DNA from: Desulfobacterales bacterium
GTDB lineage: Bacteria > Desulfobacterota > Desulfobacteria > Desulfobacterales > RPRI01
DNA length: 27,506 bases
Direction: 5' to 3'
Assembly: GCA_020052975.1 (NCBI GenBank)
Contig: JAGVOC010000456.1
Location: 1-27,506 of the forward strand
The position numbers and the translations under genes were made by a program. Every line of letters begins with the position of its first letter. Within the stretch, counting starts at the first letter, position 1. Of this stretch, positions 9,401 to 17,219 are shown piece after piece. Under the pieces are notes generated by a model, which did not search any database, was not told where the DNA came from, and saw only the letters and a program-made list of their open reading frames with translations.

Positions 9401-9727
9401 CAGGTCCGAACGGTTGACGGGCTGGCTGAAAAACTCAAATTAACGAAGGACGAATTTGCATTCTATACCGCGTTGGAAATCAACGACAGCGCGGTAAAAA
9501 TTCTGGGTGATGAAACACTGAAAAACATTGCTCGTGAAATTGCGGACAAGGTCCGTAAAAACGCGACAATAGACTGGACTATGAAAGAAAGCGCCCGGGC
9601 AAAACTCATGGTTATCGTGAGACGTACTTTGAATAAATACGGTTACCCGCCGGACAAACAGCAGAAAGCAGTTGATACAGTGCTCAAACAGGCTGAAGTT
9701 CTGGCGGATTATTGGGTGGAACAATGA
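6464..9727 (+). CDS. hsdR: Type I restriction enzyme endonuclease/translocase subunit HsdR
   Basis: HsdR is the ATP-driven DNA translocase and nuclease of the restriction complex. The 1087-residue protein has an N-terminal PD-(D/E)XK nuclease domain with D159 and E173-L-K175 (VVMELKNP). A superfamily 2 motor follows, with Walker A GSGKS at 332-336, DEAH at 440-443, a GFTGTP motif near 487, and TGFDVPCLHTLYIDK plus QAIARVNR in the second RecA domain. A long helical C-terminal domain should bind the methyltransferase core. Residues 236-248 (QSDKSDKSNRSDK) are a repeat-encoded linker. The start overlaps the previous stop (TAATG). All catalytic motifs are present and the length is normal for the family. 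Confidence 0.95.
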   Translation: MPAFTESEIESFSLDELNQLGFSYIPGPSIAPDAETTQASLIAESVSPFGGPEKRTSYGDVVLRHTLEQAINRLNPALPETTRQEALKAALSVYSPQLIDANEAFHKMLAEGVPVTVIKDGQERGERVWLVDFQNPENNLFFAINQFTVIERNQNKRPDVILCINGLPLVVMELKNPADKHATVRKAYDQIQTYKTVIPSLFFYNVFCVISDGLEAKAGTISSAFSRFQTWKKPDQSDKSDKSNRSDKVSQLEVLIRGMLNPATLLDLIRNFIVFEKDKKTDAKTGLTQIETVKKIAAYHQYHAVNKAVESTRLAIAEKGNRKAGVIWHTQGSGKSLSMVFYAGKLIHNLDNPTIVVITDRNDLDQQLFDTFAASTSLLGQSPVQAETREHLKILLKVASGGVVFTTIQKFFPDTSTGSMSDRVAYDLLSERRNIIVIADEAHRTQYGFQAKLIDTKDDAGKLNGKRIAYGFAKYLRDAVPNATFIGFTGTPVESIDINTPAVFGDYIDIYDIAQAVEDGATVKIYYESRLAKVNLTEDGRRLIEEFDREMTDDGASETLKAKVKWTKLEAIVGHPERLKNLARDIIAHYEKRAEIFVGKAMIVTMSRRIAVALYDEIIALRPQWHSEDLKAGTLKVVMTSSSSDKMEFDPEDPDSLVIPAYHRTNKNDRRLLSDRMKDPQDELKLVIVRDMWLTGFDVPCLHTLYIDKLMKRHTLMQAIARVNRVFMDKPGGLVVDYIGIGTALKEALAFYSSSGGKGDPAETQAKALELLIEKIEVVRQMFHGFDYMRFFRVGTSERLSIILYAEEFILSIEQGKDRFIKESTALSKLFALAVPHEEALALTDEIAFFQSIRARLLKFEGDGDNGDKKNYESAIRQIVNQAVESTEVVDIFDAAGIRKPDISLLSEEFLQDVKKMAHKNLGIELLKKILNDEIKVRLKFNITEGKNLLDMLEASIKKYQNNLLTTAEIIEELLAIARQVRTVDGLAEKLKLTKDEFAFYTALEINDSAVKILGDETLKNIAREIADKVRKNATIDWTMKESARAKLMVIVRRTLNKYGYPPDKQQKAVDTVLKQAEVLADYWVEQ
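7171..7206 (+). repeat. Four 9-bp repeat units inside hsdR
   Basis: The units are GTCGGACAA, GTCTGACAA, GTCGAACAG and GTCGGACAA, read in the same codon phase as the units in the gene upstream. They encode a hydrophilic SDK linker between the nuclease and motor domains. Confidence 0.78.
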
Positions 9728-9853
9728 GATCCAGCTTTTGGGGGATATTTTGGATGCCCTACACATCTAAAGTTTACAATCTTAATATCTAATGATTCCA
9801 AGATAATATTACGTATTCAGTACAAGTCAGCCGGAGATCGGAGAGAAGCAAGA

Positions 9854-10747
9854 GTGAATAGTCTTGTTGGAATTGTTTTGGTGGCGCTGTCTGCTGCCGG
9901 CTTCGGCACTCTGGCCCTTTTCGGCCGGTATGCCTATGCGGATGGCATGGATGTCTTTACGATACTGTTCTTGCGTTTCTCGCTGGCGGCCATTCTGATG
10001 CTGGCGCTGCTTGTCATCCGTCGCGAACCCCTACCGCGCGGCTCGGTCTTACTTCGGCTTATCGGAATGGGAGCAATAGGCTATGTGGGTCAGGCGTTTG
10101 CCTACCTTACCGCGCTCCGGTATGCCTCTGCGGGATTGGTAGCCCTGCTGTTCTATCTGTACCCGATTTTTATCGCTATCCTCTCTTATCTTGTGCTGCA
10201 TGAACCCCTCACTGGCATCAAAAAGTTGGCGTTGGGATTGGCCCTGGCAGGTACGGCGCTCACGGTCGGCCCGGGAGGAGGTCAGGTTCCAGGTATTCTG
10301 CTGGCGGTTTCCGCCGCGGCAATTTATTCGGTCTATATTCTTGTAGGGGACCAGGTCATGAAACACGTCTCGGCGGTGCAATCTTCGGCGGTGATCTTCA
10401 CCTCAGCCGGTATAACCGCCGGAGTTTTGACGGCCATTAATGGTCCGCATATGCCGGCCTCAGGCGAGGGTTGGGCAACCATAGTGTCTATCGTGCTGGT
10501 TGCTACAGTACTGCCGGTTATAACCTTTCTGGCGGGTCTGAAGCGCATCGGGCCTGCGAATGCTGCCATGCTGTCTACCTTCGAGCCGGTGGTGACTGTG
10601 CTCCTCGCCGCCATATTTTTGAGCGAGACGCTCTCACCTCTGATCTGGATAGGAGGCGGATTGATTTTGACTGCGGTATTGTTGCAGACGCGAAGTGAAT
10701 TGCGTCGCACCCAATCTGGATTGATGCGCGGATCGAACCATGGTTGA
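9854..10747 (+). CDS. EamA/DMT-family membrane transporter
   Basis: The 297-residue protein consists almost wholly of about ten hydrophobic segments, in the two-repeat EamA arrangement of the drug/metabolite transporter superfamily. The first repeat starts LVGIVLVALSAAGFGTLALFG, and the second contains GPANAAMLSTFEPVVTVLLA, the conserved end of EamA repeats. Such proteins export small metabolites or amino acids across the inner membrane; the substrate is not predictable. The start is a GTG at 9854 after GGAGA (9839-9843) and AGAGAAGCAAGA. The 3' end overlaps the next gene by eight bases, so the two are probably one transcript. Its G+C content is higher than that of its neighbours, which may point to a separate origin. 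Confidence 0.85.
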   Translation: MNSLVGIVLVALSAAGFGTLALFGRYAYADGMDVFTILFLRFSLAAILMLALLVIRREPLPRGSVLLRLIGMGAIGYVGQAFAYLTALRYASAGLVALLFYLYPIFIAILSYLVLHEPLTGIKKLALGLALAGTALTVGPGGGQVPGILLAVSAAAIYSVYILVGDQVMKHVSAVQSSAVIFTSAGITAGVLTAINGPHMPASGEGWATIVSIVLVATVLPVITFLAGLKRIGPANAAMLSTFEPVVTVLLAAIFLSETLSPLIWIGGGLILTAVLLQTRSELRRTQSGLMRGSNHG

Positions 10748-11567
10748 TAACCAGACAGAGGCCGGAAGGCTGAAAAAGCATATTCTTGAAGCGGTGTCGG
10801 ATTCTTCGGAACCGCTGACTTTCGGAAAACTTGGGAAGATTTTAACAGACCGGTTTGGTACCCAGAGAAAAGTATTAAAAAAAGCCGTAGATGATCTGAT
10901 AGCCGCAGAGGAACTGACATACACATACAGGCACGGATGCTCTTTTATAGAAAAATCTTTTGCAAAACCCGTGCGTGTGTCGGAGCGTATAGTGCTTGTT
11001 CCTTATGGAATGCGGTTTTCAGGCGATCCGGGCGATGTGGTGATAAAGATACGGCATGGAATATCTTTTGGAAGCGGTGACCACCCGACAACAAGGCTTG
11101 CTCTTCGCGGAATCGAACAGGTTTTTTATGAAACCGGCCAATTAATAAATAAAAGCGGTAGTTCAGCTCTTGATATCGGGACAGGAAGCGGTGTCCTGGC
11201 AATTGCCTGCCTGCTGTTTGGGGTCAAAAGGGCAACTGGAATTGACACGGACTCATGCGCCAGAAAAGAAGCAAGGGAAAATGCTGAAATTAACGGACTT
11301 GGTAATCGGATTGAAATATCGGATGTGCCGGTTGCGAAAATTGAAGGAGAGTTTTCAATTGTTACCGCAAATCTGCGCTATCCGACATTAATAAACTTGT
11401 ATCCGGTGATGATTGATCTGACCGGAACAGATTCCATGCTCGTTTTTTCAGGTATAAAAGTTTCTGAAGCAAATGAACTGTCCAAGTTTTATTCAAAGGA
11501 ACACTTCAGATGCCTGCGGGAGGAAAAAGAGAAAGACTGGGCCGGCTTTGTTTTTAAGAGAATTTAG
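10740..11567 (+). CDS. PrmA-like class I SAM-dependent methyltransferase with a winged-helix-like N terminus
   Basis: The C-terminal two thirds of this 275-residue protein match the ribosomal protein L11 methyltransferase (PrmA) fold: RHGISFGSGDHPTTRLAL, then the SAM motif DIGTGSG at 145-151, GIDTDSCARKEARENAEING, and a TANLRYPTL motif in place of the usual ANIL. The first 80 residues differ from the PrmA substrate-binding domain. They look like a small helix-turn-helix module (FGKLGKILTDRFGTQRKVLKKAV). The substrate may therefore not be L11. The start overlaps the EamA gene, and the TAG stop overlaps the stop of the convergent channel gene. The methyltransferase call is sure, the target protein is not. 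Confidence 0.78.
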   Translation: MVDNQTEAGRLKKHILEAVSDSSEPLTFGKLGKILTDRFGTQRKVLKKAVDDLIAAEELTYTYRHGCSFIEKSFAKPVRVSERIVLVPYGMRFSGDPGDVVIKIRHGISFGSGDHPTTRLALRGIEQVFYETGQLINKSGSSALDIGTGSGVLAIACLLFGVKRATGIDTDSCARKEARENAEINGLGNRIEISDVPVAKIEGEFSIVTANLRYPTLINLYPVMIDLTGTDSMLVFSGIKVSEANELSKFYSKEHFRCLREEKEKDWAGFVFKRI

Positions 11568-12571
11568 AAAGCCTCTTTTGCCCTTGCTATATTTTCAACA
11601 TCTCCCATTATAATAATGGCCAGATCTTCAATTATAACTGATGAAGGCGGCGGATTAAAATGTATTTCCCTGTCCTGATACCTGGAACCCAGTACAACGA
11701 GATTGAATTTGTCTGTTAATTCCAGGTCGCTTATCTTTTTTCCTATTGCCTGAGAATTTTTTTTAACATCAAGCTGGCTTATACGAATATTCCCCTGGCT
11801 GCTCCGAAGCATGCTGTCGAGGAAATCCACAACAGTCGGACGCAGCATTTCGGAAGCCATACGAAGACCGCCGATATAATTCGGGGAAACTGTGCTGTCT
11901 GCACCGGCTTTTTTAAGCTTGGGCTGAAGACTCTGATCTACCATCCTGCTTATAATACGTATATTGCCGTTCAGCATCCTGGCCGTCATGGTTACATAAA
12001 GGGTATCCTTGTCAGAAGGAAGGCATATGACAATGCCGGAAGCCTTATCGATTCCAGCAATTATCAGGTTATGGTCATCTGTGGCATCTCCCTTTATATA
12101 TAGAAGGCCTTCGATGTGCCTGCTTTTTTCGATATTGTCGTCAAGATGCTCAATTAAAACCACTTTTTCCTTGTTTTTGATAAGCTCAGAAACAACGTGG
12201 CGCCCGGTTTCACCGCCGCCGCAAACTATATAGTGATTGCCCAATTTTTTTATTTGTTTTTCCATCTTGTTTTTCCTCAAAATACCTGTGAGTTCGCCTT
12301 CAATTACTATCGCAGTCAGTGTGCTTATTGCGTAAAGAATAATACCCATTCCAACGGTAATAAGCAGCATGGTAAAAATCTGGGCGGGGACATTTCCAGT
12401 TACTTCCAGGATTTCGCCGTATCCGACACTCGTCAGGGAAATAACAGTCATGTACAGGCAATCCATGTATTTCGGCTTGCCGCCGTAAAGAAGATAATAG
12501 CCGCTGCTTCCGGCAAGTACTACAAGAAAAATTACAAAAAGAATATAATAAAGTCTTTTTTTGATATCCAT
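11564..12571 (-). CDS. MthK-like potassium channel with RCK (TrkA-N/TrkA-C) domains
   Basis: The 335-residue protein has two membrane helices (about 7-27 and 65-88) flanking a pore loop with the K+ selectivity filter TSVGYG at 47-52. A cytosolic RCK domain follows, with a Rossmann GGGETGRH at 118-125 and a GDATDDHNLIIAGI segment. The C-terminal part (about 250-335) fits the TrkA-C ligand-binding fold. Size and layout match MthK-type channels gated by cytosolic ligands such as Ca2+ or nucleotides; the ligand here is unknown. The gene is convergent with the methyltransferase gene and the two stop codons overlap. The ribosome site before the ATG is weak. Confidence 0.9.
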   Translation of the reverse strand: MDIKKRLYYILFVIFLVVLAGSSGYYLLYGGKPKYMDCLYMTVISLTSVGYGEILEVTGNVPAQIFTMLLITVGMGIILYAISTLTAIVIEGELTGILRKNKMEKQIKKLGNHYIVCGGGETGRHVVSELIKNKEKVVLIEHLDDNIEKSRHIEGLLYIKGDATDDHNLIIAGIDKASGIVICLPSDKDTLYVTMTARMLNGNIRIISRMVDQSLQPKLKKAGADSTVSPNYIGGLRMASEMLRPTVVDFLDSMLRSSQGNIRISQLDVKKNSQAIGKKISDLELTDKFNLVVLGSRYQDREIHFNPPPSSVIIEDLAIIIMGDVENIARAKEAF

Positions 12572-12633
12572 TTATTGCCCGAACGTAATTTGACGTAATT
12601 TTGGATCAGGAAGGAAATCAAATTATGACAGCT

Positions 12634-12754
12634 TCGTAAAAAGTCGGAATTTGCTCTTTTATGTCATTCCCGCGAAAGTCCGCCGCGGCGGATCTTTTCA
12701 ATTAGTTCTGGACTCCCGTTTTCACGGGAGTGACGACTTTGAGACTTTTTACGA
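12634..12754. repeat. MITE-like foldback element with 12-bp terminal inverted repeats
   Basis: TCGTAAAAAGTC at 12634-12645 is matched perfectly by GACTTTTTACGA at 12743-12754. Inside lies a second inverted pair, GTCATTCCCGCGAAA against TTTCACGGGAGTGAC (13 of 15). The element of about 121 bp has no coding capacity. Its parent transposase is not in the window. It takes up part of the 415-base gap before rdgB; the rest of that gap is AT-rich with nothing else clear. Confidence 0.75.
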
Positions 12755-12986
12755 GACCATCAAATAATAATGATAATGTAATATAACAGAAAAAATTTGT
12801 AAAGAATTATAAGCTGATTAATGGGTTACGAATTATAAATTTTGGATCATCTCCGGAAGAGTTGGAGAAGAGAAGGATTCGAGGGTGTTTAAAAAAACTT
12901 TACAAAGGGCAAACCATGATTTATAGGTATTATCCTGTTAAATAATTGTTTCATCTCCATATCAATTAAAGACAAAAGCTCTCAGC

Positions 12987-13664
12987 ATGGACAATTTAAT
13001 AACTCTTGTAATAGCCACCCGGAACAGCGGTAAAACCGCAGAAATCGAAGCCCTCTTGAAAGACCACCCCGTTAAAATCAAAAATTTACAGGATTTTGGC
13101 CCGATTCCACAGGTTGAAGAAGACGGGAATACCTTTGATGAAAATGCTTACAAAAAAGCGAGCTTTGCTGCGAGAGTTCTCGGGTTTCCGGTTCTGGCTG
13201 ATGATTCAGGTCTTGTTGTTGAAGCCCTTTCCGGTGCTCCGGGTGTTTTTTCAGCGAGATACGGCGGCGAAAACCTGAAAGATGAAGAACGGTGCGTCAA
13301 TCTGCTCAATGAGATGAAGCACAAAACCAACAGAAAAGCCTTTTTTGAGTGCGTTATATCAGTTGCGGTTCCAACCGGTAATGCCCTCACGTATGAAGGA
13401 CGCTGTGAGGGAATTATAGCCGGGGAACAATCCGGGACAAACGGATTTGGCTATGACCCCATATTTTATTACCCCCCCTTGAAAAAAACCTTTGCTGAAA
13501 TGAGTATGGCAAAAAAGAGCGCTGTAAGTCACAGGGGAAAGGCTTTAAATGAACTTAAAAATGAATTCGAGAAAGTTTTGATCTGGATACGCCGGAATAT
13601 GCCGGTACAGGATAAGTTTAAGGTAGTGCCGGGTTGTGAAAAGGCCGATATTAAAATCCGATAG
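12987..13664 (+). CDS. rdgB: RdgB/HAM1-family XTP/dITP diphosphatase
   Basis: The enzyme removes non-canonical purine triphosphates (dITP, XTP) from the nucleotide pool by pyrophosphohydrolysis. The family signature is intact: IATRNSGKTAEIEALL at the N terminus, EEDGNTFDENAYKKA, LADDSGLVVEAL, GAPGVFSARYGG, and the FGYDPIF...KTFAEM...KSAVSHRGKAL block. The body ends near residue 196. A tail of some 27 residues (IRRNMPVQDKFKVVP...) exceeds the usual length and matches nothing I know. The ATG at 12987 has only a weak ribosome site but gives the canonical N terminus. The gene lies 11 bases before pckG and is likely cotranscribed with it. Confidence 0.93.
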   Translation: MDNLITLVIATRNSGKTAEIEALLKDHPVKIKNLQDFGPIPQVEEDGNTFDENAYKKASFAARVLGFPVLADDSGLVVEALSGAPGVFSARYGGENLKDEERCVNLLNEMKHKTNRKAFFECVISVAVPTGNALTYEGRCEGIIAGEQSGTNGFGYDPIFYYPPLKKTFAEMSMAKKSAVSHRGKALNELKNEFEKVLIWIRRNMPVQDKFKVVPGCEKADIKIR

Positions 13665-13675
13665 GAGGCGATATT

Positions 13676-15655
13676 ATGCTTACAAAAAAGAAAGGGATTG
13701 ATATTGTTCAGGAGATAGGCGGAGTAAAAACATATGAAGCGGCCCTCGAACTTTTTGAAAAAAGGCTTGATAGTGAAAACTTTTCGAGGATCTCAACAAT
13801 AAAGCAGGAAGGAGTTCTGTTAATAATAGCAAATTCGATTGCCATGTGTCAGCCGGATTCCGTTTTTATCAATACCGGGACAGAGGCAGACAGGCAGTAT
13901 ATCAGAGACCTTGCCATAAAAAACGGTGAAGAAGCAATACTTCCCATGAGGGGGCATACAATACACTATGACCTGAAGGAAGAGCAGGGGCGCATTACTG
14001 ATCGAACCTATTATATTGCCAACGAAGGGGAGGAGATCAGTTCTCTTGCAAATAAAACATTAAGAGATGAAGCTTTAAAAGATATCAGGGACAAGATGAC
14101 CGGGATAATGCGCGGTAAAGTAATGATAACAGGTTTTTACATGCGCGGGCCTGTCGGTTCACCCATGTCAAATCCTGCCATAGAGATAACCAGTTCCGCC
14201 TATGTTGCCCACAGCGCCGAGATTTTATACAGGAATGCATTCCTGCATTTTGATAATGAGGTTAAGCGGCTTGGTCATTTTTACGCAAACATCCACAGCG
14301 AGGGGAAAAACAGGGCAGAAGATCTTCCCAACGCCCGTGTTTACATGGACAGGAGCTACCGGACAACTTACAGCATAAACTGCACATATGCAGGAAATAC
14401 CCTTTTGCTTAAAAAAGGAAATCACAGGTTTTCAGTTGATAAGGCTGTTTATGAAAACAGGGGCCGGGAGCTGTCCGAGCACATGTTTATCACCGGTATC
14501 GAAGGGCCGGGAGGCCGTGTAACATGGTTCGCCGGGGCTGCCCCGAGCGGATGCGGAAAGACGACTACTGCAATGGCCGGAAACTATTTTATCGGAGATG
14601 ATCTTGCCCAGCTGTGGATTGACGGAAAAGGGGCTATCAGATCAATTAATCCGGAGTGCGGGATTTTCGGGATTGTTGAAGATGTTAACCTGGAAGGCGA
14701 CCCGAAGCTTATGGAGCTTCTGAGAAATGAAGGGACGGAGGTTATATGGTCAAATGTCCTTATTGATGAAAATGGTGTGCCCCACTGGACAGGAAATGGT
14801 GAGGAGCCGCCTGTAAAAGGTTTTAACTTCCGGGGTCCGTGGGAAAAGGGGATGGTTGACAAGAACGGAAAACCTGTTCCCATATCTCATCCTAATGCCC
14901 GTGCTACTCTGACATCAAAGGCTCTTGCCAACTATTCCCCGAAGAACGAAGATCCTGAAGGAGTTATCACCAGAGTATTTACATACAGCGGCAGGGACAG
15001 TGATACCATGCCGCCTGTAAGAGCCGCCAAAAATCCGGATCACGGAGTTGTTATCGGGGCTTCAATAGTATCTGCAGCAACGGCAACGGAAGTTGGCGCG
15101 ACCGGAGTAAAGCGTGCTCCGTGGGCAAATGCGCCGTTTATTCCCGGCGCTCTTGCTGAATATATGGATGCACAGTTACTTTTTTTCGGCAATAAGAAAA
15201 TAGCGAAGGAACATAAGCCTGTTATGGCCGGGCTCAATTATTTTCTAACGGAAAGGGCAAGAGGCGGAACATCAAACAAACTTCTTGGAGAAAAAAAAGA
15301 TGTAAAAGTCTGGCTGGCCTGGCTTGAAAGAAGGGTATATAACGAGGTCGGGGTAATAGAAACGCCGATAGGCGAAATACCCGGATATGAGGATCTTAAG
15401 AAACTATTTTGGGACATAATAGGAAAAGATTATCCGGAATCACTTTATGTTAAGCAGTTTTCCCTGTACGTTGACAATATAATTGCACTGATCGATCTCC
15501 AGGTTAAGGCCTATGGGAAGGAAAAGGATATACCCGGCAAATTGTTTGAAGTCTTAAATGAGCAGCGCGATGGGCTTCAAAACCTCAAACAGATATTCGG
15601 ATCTGTTGTAACACCTGCCGATATACTGAAACATAATACCGGTCGAACGGCATAA
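13676..15655 (+). CDS. pckG: Phosphoenolpyruvate carboxykinase (GTP-type), divergent
   Basis: The enzyme interconverts oxaloacetate and phosphoenolpyruvate with a nucleoside triphosphate, in gluconeogenesis or anaplerosis. The 659-residue protein follows the GTP-PEPCK order: MRGPVGSPMSNPAIEIT, a YAGNTLLLKKG segment, the P-loop APSGCGKTTTAM (about 289-300, with Cys293 in the position of the mobile hyper-reactive Cys), GDDLAQLWID, and INPECGIFGI. Many other stretches differ from well-studied GTP enzymes; for example, the P-loop has TTT where GTP enzymes usually have TNL. The nucleotide or phosphoryl donor should therefore not be taken as settled. A strong TAGGAGG ribosome site precedes the ATG. 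It lies between rdgB and an MFS gene that starts five bases after its stop. Confidence 0.85.
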   Translation: MLTKKKGIDIVQEIGGVKTYEAALELFEKRLDSENFSRISTIKQEGVLLIIANSIAMCQPDSVFINTGTEADRQYIRDLAIKNGEEAILPMRGHTIHYDLKEEQGRITDRTYYIANEGEEISSLANKTLRDEALKDIRDKMTGIMRGKVMITGFYMRGPVGSPMSNPAIEITSSAYVAHSAEILYRNAFLHFDNEVKRLGHFYANIHSEGKNRAEDLPNARVYMDRSYRTTYSINCTYAGNTLLLKKGNHRFSVDKAVYENRGRELSEHMFITGIEGPGGRVTWFAGAAPSGCGKTTTAMAGNYFIGDDLAQLWIDGKGAIRSINPECGIFGIVEDVNLEGDPKLMELLRNEGTEVIWSNVLIDENGVPHWTGNGEEPPVKGFNFRGPWEKGMVDKNGKPVPISHPNARATLTSKALANYSPKNEDPEGVITRVFTYSGRDSDTMPPVRAAKNPDHGVVIGASIVSAATATEVGATGVKRAPWANAPFIPGALAEYMDAQLLFFGNKKIAKEHKPVMAGLNYFLTERARGGTSNKLLGEKKDVKVWLAWLERRVYNEVGVIETPIGEIPGYEDLKKLFWDIIGKDYPESLYVKQFSLYVDNIIALIDLQVKAYGKEKDIPGKLFEVLNEQRDGLQNLKQIFGSVVTPADILKHNTGRTA

Positions 15656-15660
15656 TCTCC

Positions 15661-16926
15661 TTGCAAACAGAGCAGGCAAACAAAAGCAGAAAGTCAGGAA
15701 AGCGCGAACCGGTTCTTGGCGTAATCTTCAGCGGCCGGATGCTTGTGACATTTGTGATGGGCTTTTCATGCGGCCTTCCCCTTCTTCTCACCATAACATT
15801 ATTGCAGGCATGGATGAAAGATGAAGGGGTTGACCTTGCGATGATAGGCATGATGTCCCTGGTCGGCCTTCCCTATACTGTCAAGTTCCTCTGGGCTCCC
15901 TTTTTAGATCGTTATATACCGGCGTTTCTGGGAAGAAGAAGGGGATGGCTTCTTTCCGCACAGATCCTTCTTGTTTTATCTATTGCGGGACTTGGATTCA
16001 CCGAGCCGGGAAGAAACCCTCTTTATGTCATCTTCGCAGCGATCCTTGTAACATTTTTCAGCGCAACTCAGGATATAATAGTCGACGCATTCAGACGGGA
16101 AAGCCTTCCCGATGAAGAGCTTGGCCTTGGTTCTTCGCTTTATATCAACGGCTACAGGGTGGGCATGCTGCTTGCTTCAGGCGGCGGCCTTATAATGGCT
16201 GATGCGCTGTCTTACAGGGTGGTTTATCTTATAATGGCTGCCTGCCTTGTGCCGTGTATACTGGCAACGATTTTATCTCCTGAACCGGAAATTTCTGCCG
16301 GCACTCCAAAAACCATCAAGGAAGCTGTAATAGAGCCGCTTATTGAATATTTCAGCAGGAAAGGCGCAATATGGATACTCGCCTTTATTGTTTTATATAA
16401 GATCGGCGATACAATGGCGAGCGCCATGACTATCCCGTTTTATATTGACATCGGGTTCTCAAAGACTGAAATAGGAGCGGTGGTTAAGCTTTTCGGTTTC
16501 TGGGCGACAATTGCAGGCAGTCTCGCGGGAGGGTTTGCAATGCTTTATATCGGAATTAACCGGAGTCTCTGGATTTTTGGTTTTTTTCAGGCCTTGTCGA
16601 CAGCAGGTTTTGCCTTTCTCGCTCATACAGGATACAGTGTTCCGGCTCTCTCCGGCGTGATTGCTTTTGAGAATTTTTCAAGCGGCATGGGAACTGCAGC
16701 CTTTACTGCATTTATGGCAAGCATCACAAATAAGAAATTCACCGCTACCCAGTATGCTCTTTTGAGCAGCCTCATGGGTGTTCCGCGGGTACTTGCTTCA
16801 GCTCCTACCGGATTTCTGGCCGGAAATACAGGATGGGAGTTCTTTTTTATCGCATGCACCCTGATTGCAATACCGGGCATGCTCCTCCTTTTGAAATTTG
16901 CACCATGGAATTCTGATAAAGCATAA
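15661..16926 (+). CDS. AmpG-like MFS transporter
   Basis: The 421-residue protein has about twelve hydrophobic segments and the AmpG-type start FVMGFSCGLPLLLTITLLQAW, followed by LPYTVKFLWAPFLDRY and GRRRGW. ATQDIIVDAFRRE is another hallmark. AmpG permeases import anhydromuropeptides from the periplasm for cell-wall recycling. In distant groups similar proteins carry other cargo, so the substrate is inferred. The frame opens with TTG at 15661, five bases after the pckG stop, but with little ribosome-binding sequence. The first in-frame ATG (15739) would cut into the first helix, so the TTG start is preferred with doubt. The gene ends the rdgB-pckG run. Confidence 0.82.
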   Translation: MQTEQANKSRKSGKREPVLGVIFSGRMLVTFVMGFSCGLPLLLTITLLQAWMKDEGVDLAMIGMMSLVGLPYTVKFLWAPFLDRYIPAFLGRRRGWLLSAQILLVLSIAGLGFTEPGRNPLYVIFAAILVTFFSATQDIIVDAFRRESLPDEELGLGSSLYINGYRVGMLLASGGGLIMADALSYRVVYLIMAACLVPCILATILSPEPEISAGTPKTIKEAVIEPLIEYFSRKGAIWILAFIVLYKIGDTMASAMTIPFYIDIGFSKTEIGAVVKLFGFWATIAGSLAGGFAMLYIGINRSLWIFGFFQALSTAGFAFLAHTGYSVPALSGVIAFENFSSGMGTAAFTAFMASITNKKFTATQYALLSSLMGVPRVLASAPTGFLAGNTGWEFFFIACTLIAIPGMLLLLKFAPWNSDKA

Positions 16927-17016
16927 TGATTGCATGATTCTTCATATGCATTTATAATATCCGCAAACAGATCAAATCGCCCGGCAATAAATAGCACCGG
17001 CTCATATTCCATAAGA

Positions 17017-17197
17017 TGAGACCTTTGAAGAACGTCCAATTTTGGCCAAGTACAAGGAAGGCGATAATTAAGGCTTAGGTTCATGGTTTATAGTTACTGG
17101 TTCCTGGTTAAAAGAAACAACCAGAAACTACAAACCAGAGACCAGAAACCAAGTCTTAAATAAATCGGGTAAAAGGGGGCGTTCTTCAAAGGTCTCA
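17017..17197. repeat. MITE-like foldback element with perfect 18-bp terminal inverted repeats
   Basis: TGAGACCTTTGAAGAACG at 17017-17034 is the exact reverse complement of 17180-17197. A second imperfect pair lies inside: 17085-17102 against 17119-17136 (16 of 18). The 181-bp element could therefore fold into one long hairpin. It has no coding capacity and fills most of the gap before the DUF6178-like gene, ending 22 bases before that gene's ATG. Confidence 0.85.
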
Positions 17198-17219
17198 AGA
17201 TTAAACCTGAAGGTAAGTC

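Noticed and set aside
10333..10926. Long minus-strand open frame across the EamA/methyltransferase junction
   Set aside because: It is antisense to two well-supported genes and has no recognisable domain or ribosome site.
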